A stretch of 64,000 bases of DNA, taken from positions 62,001 through 126,000 of the forward strand of contig CASFVA010000036.1 of the NCBI GenBank assembly GCA_949298075.1, given 5' to 3'. A program made the position numbers and the translations under genes. Below are positions 17,991-24,863 of the stretch, one piece after another. This DNA is from an uncultured Lentisphaeria bacterium (GTDB taxonomy: Bacteria; Verrucomicrobiota; Lentisphaeria; Victivallales; Victivallaceae). How positions within the stretch are numbered: the stretch's first letter is position 1; each line of letters begins with the position of its first letter. Under the pieces are notes generated by a model that saw only the letters and a program-made list of their open reading frames with translations, did no database searches and was not told where the DNA came from.

Positions 17991-18018
17991 AATATAGCCC
18001 GCTTTTATTGAAAAACAA
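17991..18018 (-). promoter_or_regulatory. Candidate promoter of tRNA-Glu
   Basis: On the minus strand TTGTTT (18013-18018) is 16 bases from TATATT (17991-17996), about 20 bases upstream of the tRNA 5' end. Confidence 0.5.
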
Positions 18019-18079
18019 GTGTCTTGAACGAGAAAAAGAATTTTTTTTGCTGAAAATGCTTAAAATTTCAAGTGTCGCC

Positions 18080-18108
18080 TTGCTTCAGAGCACTGACGGA
18101 GTTATAGT
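18080..18108 (+). promoter_or_regulatory. Promoter of tRNA-Ile2(CAU)
   Basis: TTGCTT (18080-18085) and TATAGT (18103-18108) are 17 bases apart and 25 bases ahead of the tRNA. Confidence 0.5.
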
Positions 18109-18133
18109 ATGATATTGTCAATAGATTTGACAC

Positions 18134-18210
18134 GGACCCGTAGCTCAGTCGGTTAGAGCAGGTGACTCATAATCTCCGGGTCGTGGGTTCAAGTCCCGCC
18201 GGGTCCACCA
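18134..18210 (+). tRNA. tRNA with anticodon CAU, probably tRNA-Ile2 (lysidine type)
   Basis: A 77-base cloverleaf runs from GGACCCG at 18134 to an encoded CCA at 18208-18210. The anticodon loop CTCATAA gives CAU, and the T-loop is TTCAAGT. The acceptor GGACCCG and the GGTGACTCATAATC anticodon region match the common bacterial tRNA-Ile2 layout, which reads AUA after lysidine modification. The middle anticodon-stem pair is U-U, which is unusual. Confidence 0.85.
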
Positions 18211-18489
18211 TATTTTCAGTCCTATTCTGAACTTGTTTCTGCCTTTCCGGTTTTGCCCCATTCTGCCTTGGATTCTGGCTGAAGAAAATGATTGCGCGTG
18301 TTCCGGTGGTGGGACTTGACTGTTTTCAGACGCAGCATTTAAATATAAATTTTTTCGTGGATGCCCGAAGCTGATTCCGGATTCCGGGGCAGTACAGTCC
18401 AAATTCGATACTGAATGGCGACGTCTTTAGGTAAACGAAAATGTTGATGGTGCGGTGCAGAACTTCCTTGCTCACCAGGGTGACATTAC

Positions 18490-19464
18490 GTGGTGTTTTG
18501 TGTTGGCGAATTTGTTTCAGGGGTATTGAGCCGGATCATTGTTTTTCAGTTAAAAAAAACGCAATGTTACGCTAAGAAAACAACTGTTCCGTTAGCCAAT
18601 GGCGGCTATGCCTTTAAAATGAAAATCGACAAAGGCACTGTTCTAGTTACGGAAGGGCGGCGGGTTTGGATATCCCTGGATGATCAGAAACTTCTATGTC
18701 GCATTGTTGATTTTCCTTTCACCATCAATGATTTATGGTTGCAGCGTGGCCGGCTGATGATTTTAGGCGAAAAGGCCTTGATGAATTGCGATTTGCGGGA
18801 CAATGACCGCAAAGTACATATTTCTGCAAATCAGATGGCGAAAAGTTTGCCAATTTTCCAGGAAGACCGGGAAATGTTCTTTTTTACCGGTGGAACTGGC
18901 AAAAACGATGATGAAGCAATTCTTTTCAATGGCGGTCAGGCAAGTGCGATTGGCAGTTATTCAATTGCAGAGCATAAATATAATCGGCTCACGACTCTGC
19001 CACAGGTTTATAGACAGATGGATTTATTTTCGGTAACCCGTTCTGCTGACAATTGCGGCAATTACCTGTATAGCTGGGCGGCCGGTCCGGATTGCATGGC
19101 CCAGATTGAAATTTTGTTTTCTGCCGCGGACGGACAGTTTCGGGTGATTGGCAGCCGCGGCAGCGATTTTTTTGAAACAGCCTGGAACGCTATTCCGGAC
19201 GACTGGGGGATGAAATGGTGTCCATGGCACAATATCTCCGGAGAGTTGGAATACAATGGGAGATATTTGCTGTATTCTGGCCGCAGGGGTGGATGGGATA
19301 GAAACCAGCTGTCTGGCAGTGCCGGGATTGTTGATTTAGACCAGTATCCCAGTGGCATAAGCCTGCAATATCCCGCGGTTAATGGACTGTATTTTCATCC
19401 TGACGGTCAATCGCTGTGGGCAGTGGAATACTATCAAGTGACTAAAATCAGGCCGGCAGTATGA
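18490..19464 (+). CDS. Orphan hypothetical protein, possibly beta-propeller-like
   Basis: The 324-residue product is not recognised. It lacks a signal peptide and obvious membrane helices. It alternates short beta-prone segments with G and N turns. The segment NGLYFHPDGQSLWAVEYYQVTKI near the C terminus resembles a blade of YVTN/WD-like propellers, but no catalytic motif is visible. The start is uncertain: GTG at 18490 opens the frame, and ATG at 18619 is a possible later start. Base composition is much lower in GC than either flank (28 of 60 in one sampled line), hinting at separate origin. It sits between tRNA-Ile2 and the beta-helix operon and ends about 115 bases before a hairpin terminator. 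Confidence 0.6.
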   Translation: MVFCVGEFVSGVLSRIIVFQLKKTQCYAKKTTVPLANGGYAFKMKIDKGTVLVTEGRRVWISLDDQKLLCRIVDFPFTINDLWLQRGRLMILGEKALMNCDLRDNDRKVHISANQMAKSLPIFQEDREMFFFTGGTGKNDDEAILFNGGQASAIGSYSIAEHKYNRLTTLPQVYRQMDLFSVTRSADNCGNYLYSWAAGPDCMAQIEILFSAADGQFRVIGSRGSDFFETAWNAIPDDWGMKWCPWHNISGELEYNGRYLLYSGRRGGWDRNQLSGSAGIVDLDQYPSGISLQYPAVNGLYFHPDGQSLWAVEYYQVTKIRPAV

Positions 19465-19578
19465 CCAAATTAGAACCTGAATCAACCGCGGCTTCAAGCC
19501 GTATCGGGTGGAACGCAATCAGGCGATAATTGTACTTTCACCATATTCATACAACAATATAAGTGAGAATGAATTATT

Positions 19579-19603
19579 AAAAAGCAGTTATTCTGCGCTT
19601 TTT
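19579..19603 (+). terminator. Hairpin terminator with A- and T-rich arms
   Basis: AAAAAG-CAG pairs with CTG-(CG)-CTTTTT around the loop TTATT. The A-tract and T-tract make it able to work in both directions. It most likely closes the orphan gene transcript. Confidence 0.55.
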
Positions 19604-19711
19604 CAGGCCTTTTCCGTCTCTTCGGACGCACTTGATTCAGCAATTGTCAAATGCCTGAATCCCATTTACGCTGTTCCCTCTGTTTTTTTGCAAAAGCCGT
19701 CATAGTACCTC

Positions 19712-19739
19712 TTGACTTTAAGCTTTGGCATGCTATATT
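19712..19739 (+). promoter_or_regulatory. Promoter of the beta-helix operon
   Basis: TTGACT (19712-19717) and TATATT (19734-19739) are 16 bases apart, one of the best matches in the window. It would drive the genes from 19856 to 32131. Confidence 0.7.
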
Positions 19740-19746
19740 ACCTTAG

Positions 19747-19760
19747 AATTGCATGCAATT
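19747..19760. promoter_or_regulatory. Perfect 14-bp palindrome at the start of the beta-helix operon
   Basis: AATTGCATGCAATT begins 8 bases after the -10 element and covers the predicted transcription start. A second GCATGC lies in the promoter spacer at 19728-19733, 23 bases upstream. A repressor operator is a reasonable guess. Confidence 0.45.
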
Positions 19761-19855
19761 TTCTTTAAAGTATTTTACTTTTTTAAATAACACAAAGAGT
19801 CGGGTCGCAGAATATGATTCAATCTGCGGCAAGCCCCAATTCAAGGAGGTGTGCG

Positions 19856-22800
19856 ATGTTGTCAGTAAGTCCTCGTTCCCAGGATCCCGTGGCGGCCGGA
19901 ATTGTTTCCGACAGCGGGCTGGAAGAAGTTTCTGTCAACGGTATCCTTTATGCCGGTCAGCCCTACACCTTAATTCCCGAGGCGTTTGCAGACAATTCTG
20001 TGGTCGCAGCCCAGGGAATCACCCTTTCCGCCAAATATCTGGTTGGTTCCGGCAATCAGACTCTGGCTGCAACTGAATGTACATTCAGCGAACTCAGTTC
20101 GACCAATGGTGGCGCTCTCGGCAACTGCGGAACGATGATTCTGGAAAAATCCACCCTGTCGGGCAATACTTCTGAAAATTCTGTCGGTGGCGCCATTTAC
20201 AACGATGCCAGCGCCAACAACACCGGAAGGCTTACAATAATTGATACGGTGTTCAGCAACAATACCGCCGATAATGGCGGCGGAGCAATCCGTAACAAGG
20301 GTATTGTTACCATTACCGGCTCACAGTTTACCGGCAACCAGTCCAACTCCGGAGGTGCGATTGCCAACAACGGGCTGGATGTGACTTCTGTTACCATTTC
20401 AGATACCTCTTTCATCGACAACGTGGCAACCACCGGCAGCGGCGGTGCCATCACCAATTCCGCGACGCTCATCATCGGTGATACCGTGTTTTCCGGGAAT
20501 CAGTCCGGATCCGGCGGTGCTATCGCCAATACGGCTGCCGGAACTTGTACCATCAATGGATTAATCACACTGGCAACTGAATCTGATACGATTGTCAATT
20601 CCGGAACCATGGCCATTGACGGTTCCGCGTTCTTCAAGGAAAACGAAGTCGGCGTGCGGCAAGTGGTGGATGCGGCCTCGACCAACTGGTTCAGCGGCAA
20701 CGCCATTACCGTTACCGAAGGATACACCACTTTCACCGATGGCAGCGGGTTGTTTGTTGCCAACGGCGTTACTTCGGCAGGAATTGTTTCCGACAACGGG
20801 CTGCACGAGGTGACGGTTAACGGAGTGGTTTATGGTGGACCGGCCTATTCCAATATCAAGGATGCTTTCGCAGCGCAGAACGTAGTGGCTGTTTCCGGGA
20901 TCACTTTCAGTGAAAAATACTCTATGGCCTTTTCGGACAAATGTCTGGCCGTGACCGGTGCCACATTCAGCGGACTCAGCTCAACCAATGGCGGGGCCTT
21001 GGATAACGGCGGCATCATAATTTTGGAAAAATCCACGATGTCAGACAACACATCGGTTAATTCCGTGGGGGGGGCGATTTACAATGATGCCAATACCAGC
21101 AACACCGGTGTGATTACCATTATCGATACGATGTTCAGCGGCAATAGCTCCGACAACGGTGGCGGAGCTATCCGTAATAAGGGAATCATTACCATTACCG
21201 GATCGGTTTTTACCGGCAATCAGTCCAATTCCGCCGGTGCGATTTCAAATGGTGGGCTGGAGATGACCTCGCTCACGATTTCTGATACTGAATTCATCGG
21301 CAACGTGGCAACAACGGGTACTGGCGGAGCCATCAACAATTCCGCGGTCCTGGTTATCGGAGATGCGGTATTCAACGGCAATTTGGCGGCTTCCGGAGGC
21401 GCCATTTCCAATGCGGCCGCCGGTGTTTGCACCATCAACGGTCTGATTACCCTGGTCACTGAGTCTGATACGATTATCAACTCCGGAACGATGATTATTG
21501 ACGGTTCCGCCTTTTTTGAGGAAGGCGGAGCCGGGGTGCGCCAGGTGGTGAAGGCCGCCACGAGCAACTGGTTCAGCGGCAATGCCGTCACCGTTACGGA
21601 AGGGTATTTCTCTTTCCTTGATGGCAATGGGTTGTATGTGGCCGGCGGCGCGACCCAGGCCGCCATTGTTTCCGACAGCCTGCTGCATGAAGTGACGGTG
21701 AACGGGGTGATTTACGCCGGAATCAGTTATGATTCGATCGAAAAGGCTGTAGCCGCCAATAACATTGTTGCGGTGTCCGGCATGACCCTGACCGATAAAT
21801 ACAGCGTAAACAGCGCTGCCAGAACTCTGGCATTGTATGATTGCACCATCAGCGGCATTACTCAATACGGCAATGGAGGTGCGCTTTCCGCGGACGGTAC
21901 TCTGATTTTGGACAACGTCAAGTTGATTGATAACGTGTCAAGTTCAGTCGGTGGGGCGATTTATATCAACGGAACTGCGGATTCTCAGGTTTCGGTGACG
22001 GTGGTTGACAGTGTTTTCTCCAACAACTTCGCCGGTGGTGCCGGTGGTGCGATCCGCAATAAGGGTATTCTTTCCGTAAGCGGTTCGTTTTTCAGTGGAA
22101 ATCAGGCTACGGTCAGCAGCCCGGATGGCGGTGCCATCAGTTCGGTGGGATATGATTACACCAATGTGACGATTGAAAACACGATTTTTTCCAACAATTC
22201 CTCAGAGCGCAACGGCGGTGCTGTAGCGGTCGGCGGTGGTTCGTTTACACTTAATACTGTAAAGTTCTACAACAATCAGAGCACTGCCGCATCCGGGACG
22301 GCTGGAGCTCTGTATCTGCTTGGTACCGGCGCGGTGACAGATGCGTTGTTTGTGGGCAACTCCGCTATTGGTAACGGTGGCGCTACAACGATTGGCAATT
22401 CTGGAATTGTAGTTACAGGCAACCGGTTCCTTTACAATACCGCAGCTTCCGCCGGTGCAATTTTTGCTAACTCCAAAGCCGGGGGGGCAATCGGGCATTC
22501 TGAATTTATCGGCAACAGTTCCGTCTCCAATGGTGGTGGTGCGGTCAACACCGGAGGAAGCCTGACGATTTCCGACTCGCTGTTCAGCGGAAACTACACC
22601 GGGGATACAGGAAACTACAGTGGTGGCGCGATCAACAATTCCGGAAGTCTTTCCATTGCGTCATCAGTGCTTTCCGGGAACAGTGCGTTCTATGCTGGTG
22701 GTGCGGTCGCCAACTCCAAGACGTTGACCGTTTCCGACAGTGAGTTTTCTGGCAACAGCGCCCAATATGGAGGAGCCATTTATTTGTCCGGAAATGGCAC

Positions 22801-24853
22801 TGCTGAAATCAGCAATACCGTTTTCACTGGCAACACCGCAACGGTGCAGGGTGGGGGATTCTATATTCAGGGTACGTCAGGGGCAACACTTCGAAACGTG
22901 ATTTTTGACGGCAACTCGGCTTCAGGAAATAATGGCGGGGCAATTTTCAATATAGGTACGCTTTCTCTGGAGAATACAGAGTTCAGAACCGCTTCCGATA
23001 CCATTAAAAACAATGGTAGTATTACCATCACCGGGTATTTGAAACTGGGTGCGACATTGTCTACTGCCAGCGGCAGTGTGAATGCTGACGGTGCAACGAT
23101 TATTTTCGACATCTCCAAGTTCGGAACCGCCAACAGCGACGCGCTGATTGATGTTTACAGCAATATCAGTGGCGGCGTGGTTTATCAACTTGAGGCGGCC
23201 GGCAGCCAGGCTGATGGTAAATACCTGTTGTTCAATGACGCGTCGATTTTTACTGGCAGTATCGGCATTGATGTCACCGGCAACAAGGTTTCCCTCGCCC
23301 GGAATGAAAGCTATACAAATTATTTCCATGGCAAGAACTACTCGTTGTCGCTTGACAATAATCAATTGACTTTCACGGTCGGGGCGGCGACTGAAACGCT
23401 GGCGGAACAGGCGGCGCTGACGACGGTGACGTTGAACACGTCGGATCAGGGTGCGAAGTGGGGAGATGCCGCCATGGCCGGTGCTACAGGTTTCATCACT
23501 GCCGGTGCTGGAATGAGCGGTGCGGGCAACCTGTACCTGGAGATTGACACGGCGGTCACCGCCTCCGGGGCCTATATTGTGGGCGGAGAGTTTGACGGCA
23601 CGACCAATCTGAAGCTGACCAACGGCACGGTGGGGGCGCTGCTGGGCGGAGCCGACGGCGGCACGGCGCAGAACGTCAATCTGCTGGCGGGCGGCGGCAG
23701 GGCGGCTTCCGCCAGTCTCATTTACGGCGCGGGCCGGGGGAGCGTGACGGGCGATGTCAATGTCGAGGTGACGGCGGGTGCGAATATCGGCACTCTGACC
23801 GGCGGCGCGGTGCTGCTGAGCAACGCATCCGGCGGTCTCTCCGTGGGCGGCGACATCAGCGTCAGCGTCACGGGCGGCACCGTGACCGGCAACGTGATCG
23901 GCGGCCACCGGGTCAACGTGGGCGCCGCGACCGGCACCGCCTCGGTGGCGGGTTCGATCACGATTGAAATCACCGGCGGCCTTCTGAAGGCCGGGCAGTC
24001 GGTCTACGGCGGCGGCTTCGCGGTCGGCAACGGCTCGGCTCAGGGCCATAACGCCATTGAAGTCGCCGGCGGCGTCAACATCGTCTGGGACGGCGGCGCC
24101 CTGACCGAGACCGCCGGAGCGGCGCGGGTGCTGGCGGAAGCGGAAAAAGACGGGATCCGCCGGGTGGTGGCCACCATCCGGACCGATGCCGGAGGCCGGC
24201 GGATTTTCGTGCGCTCGCTGCCGCCGCTGTTGAAGCTGTCCGAAATCGACGGCAATCCCACTTTGCATCCGCGCAAGCCTTTCCGGGGAGACGGCGCCAC
24301 CGTCTGCCCGACCGGACGGCTGCTGCGCTGGAGCCTGGCCGAACTGGGCTGGATTCTGCGGGCGCGGCTGGTGTTGCCGGAGTCACCGCCGCCGCGGCTG
24401 GTGATTGCCCGGCATGATGGTGCGTTTTATTTCAACGGGTACACTCCGGACACCACCGCCGAACTGGAAATCGCCACTCCGCTGGGTGTGCCGGTGCCGG
24501 TCGGCCGGGAAATCCGCCTCAAACACGGTGTCGGGGTTTTCCGGCTGGAAAAGGCGCCGCACTTCCGCTCGCGGGCCCTGATCCGTCAGGAGGAAGACGC
24601 GGTGGTGTCGACCAAAACCGCGTTCTGCGGCACACCCGATGCCCGCGGGCGGATGGATCTGCGCGGCCTGCGCGATGCCGAAGTGCGTTTTTTTGTTCCG
24701 GCCGACGCCGGAGAAGTGGTTATCAAACGCCGCGACAGCGGACCCTCGGCGTATTTCAGCGACGAAACGCTTCCGGTGGAGTGGGAAAACTCCCGCTTCG
24801 GCCGCTGTCTGATCGTGCGCCACGCCAGCGGTACGCTTCACTTCAAATGGTGA
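19856..24853 (+). CDS. Giant beta-helix repeat protein with chlamydial Pmp-like GGAI motifs and an unrelated C-terminal domain
   Basis: The 1665-residue product begins at ATG 19856, 4 bases after a perfect AAGGAGGTG ribosome site. Residues of about 15-1150 form a right-handed beta-helix built from F-x-G-N...GGAI-x-N rungs, the FxxN/GGAI pattern of chlamydial polymorphic membrane proteins. Residues 15-308 and 309-602 are two tandem copies with exactly the same period; a third diverged copy follows. From about 1180 a second glycine-rich repeat type appears (GGTVTGNVIGGH). The last 235 residues differ, with segments such as DGAFYFNGYTPDTT, and read like the tail of a glycan-active enzyme. There is no N-terminal signal peptide and no autotransporter barrel at the end, which is odd for a surface protein. 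GC rises sharply near 23.4 kb. The next gene follows by 10 bases. Confidence 0.85.
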   Translation: MLSVSPRSQDPVAAGIVSDSGLEEVSVNGILYAGQPYTLIPEAFADNSVVAAQGITLSAKYLVGSGNQTLAATECTFSELSSTNGGALGNCGTMILEKSTLSGNTSENSVGGAIYNDASANNTGRLTIIDTVFSNNTADNGGGAIRNKGIVTITGSQFTGNQSNSGGAIANNGLDVTSVTISDTSFIDNVATTGSGGAITNSATLIIGDTVFSGNQSGSGGAIANTAAGTCTINGLITLATESDTIVNSGTMAIDGSAFFKENEVGVRQVVDAASTNWFSGNAITVTEGYTTFTDGSGLFVANGVTSAGIVSDNGLHEVTVNGVVYGGPAYSNIKDAFAAQNVVAVSGITFSEKYSMAFSDKCLAVTGATFSGLSSTNGGALDNGGIIILEKSTMSDNTSVNSVGGAIYNDANTSNTGVITIIDTMFSGNSSDNGGGAIRNKGIITITGSVFTGNQSNSAGAISNGGLEMTSLTISDTEFIGNVATTGTGGAINNSAVLVIGDAVFNGNLAASGGAISNAAAGVCTINGLITLVTESDTIINSGTMIIDGSAFFEEGGAGVRQVVKAATSNWFSGNAVTVTEGYFSFLDGNGLYVAGGATQAAIVSDSLLHEVTVNGVIYAGISYDSIEKAVAANNIVAVSGMTLTDKYSVNSAARTLALYDCTISGITQYGNGGALSADGTLILDNVKLIDNVSSSVGGAIYINGTADSQVSVTVVDSVFSNNFAGGAGGAIRNKGILSVSGSFFSGNQATVSSPDGGAISSVGYDYTNVTIENTIFSNNSSERNGGAVAVGGGSFTLNTVKFYNNQSTAASGTAGALYLLGTGAVTDALFVGNSAIGNGGATTIGNSGIVVTGNRFLYNTAASAGAIFANSKAGGAIGHSEFIGNSSVSNGGGAVNTGGSLTISDSLFSGNYTGDTGNYSGGAINNSGSLSIASSVLSGNSAFYAGGAVANSKTLTVSDSEFSGNSAQYGGAIYLSGNGTAEISNTVFTGNTATVQGGGFYIQGTSGATLRNVIFDGNSASGNNGGAIFNIGTLSLENTEFRTASDTIKNNGSITITGYLKLGATLSTASGSVNADGATIIFDISKFGTANSDALIDVYSNISGGVVYQLEAAGSQADGKYLLFNDASIFTGSIGIDVTGNKVSLARNESYTNYFHGKNYSLSLDNNQLTFTVGAATETLAEQAALTTVTLNTSDQGAKWGDAAMAGATGFITAGAGMSGAGNLYLEIDTAVTASGAYIVGGEFDGTTNLKLTNGTVGALLGGADGGTAQNVNLLAGGGRAASASLIYGAGRGSVTGDVNVEVTAGANIGTLTGGAVLLSNASGGLSVGGDISVSVTGGTVTGNVIGGHRVNVGAATGTASVAGSITIEITGGLLKAGQSVYGGGFAVGNGSAQGHNAIEVAGGVNIVWDGGALTETAGAARVLAEAEKDGIRRVVATIRTDAGGRRIFVRSLPPLLKLSEIDGNPTLHPRKPFRGDGATVCPTGRLLRWSLAELGWILRARLVLPESPPPRLVIARHDGAFYFNGYTPDTTAELEIATPLGVPVPVGREIRLKHGVGVFRLEKAPHFRSRALIRQEEDAVVSTKTAFCGTPDARGRMDLRGLRDAEVRFFVPADAGEVVIKRRDSGPSAYFSDETLPVEWENSRFGRCLIVRHASGTLHFKW
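19898..20779 (+). repeat. Tandem 882-bp repeat, copy 1
   Basis: Codes for a 294-residue unit opening with GIVSDSGL. The next unit opens at 20780 with GIVSDNGL and keeps the same order of motifs (SSTNGGAL, ILEKST, NSVGGAIYNDA, NGGGAIRNKG, ESDTI, NWFSGNA). Confidence 0.85.
20780..21661 (+). repeat. Tandem 882-bp repeat, copy 2
   Basis: Same length to the base as copy 1, with many synonymous and some amino-acid differences. It is followed at 21662 by a third, clearly diverged copy opening AIVSDSLLHEV, in which the order of rungs soon drifts. Confidence 0.85.
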
Positions 24854-24863
24854 GGAGCAGTTT

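Larger units (their letters stand above)
19465..19855 (+). other. 391-base intergenic region: terminator, promoter and operator-like palindrome
   Basis: This AT-rich stretch follows the orphan gene. It contains a hairpin terminator (19579-19603), a strong promoter (19712-19739), a perfect 14-bp palindrome at the predicted transcription start (19747-19760), and the AAGGAGGTG ribosome site of the beta-helix gene at 19843-19851. A 65-codon frame at 19508-19705 has no support. Confidence 0.7.

Noticed and set aside
18145-18402. 85-codon minus-strand frame ending WWTRRDLNPRPGDYESPALTD
   Set aside because: It lies antisense to the tRNA-Ile2 gene. This peptide is the well-known false protein produced by translating tRNA antisense strands.
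18134-18489. Prophage or integrative element attachment site at tRNA-Ile2
   Set aside because: No integrase and no second copy of the tRNA 3' end could be found in the window; kept only as a hypothesis in the orphan-gene finding.
19508-19705. 65-codon frame between the orphan gene and the beta-helix operon
   Set aside because: It overlaps a terminator hairpin, lacks a ribosome site and resembles nothing.
22922-24268. 448-codon minus-strand frame within the beta-helix gene
   Set aside because: Antisense of repetitive glycine-rich coding sequence; Q/R/H/A-rich and without motifs.
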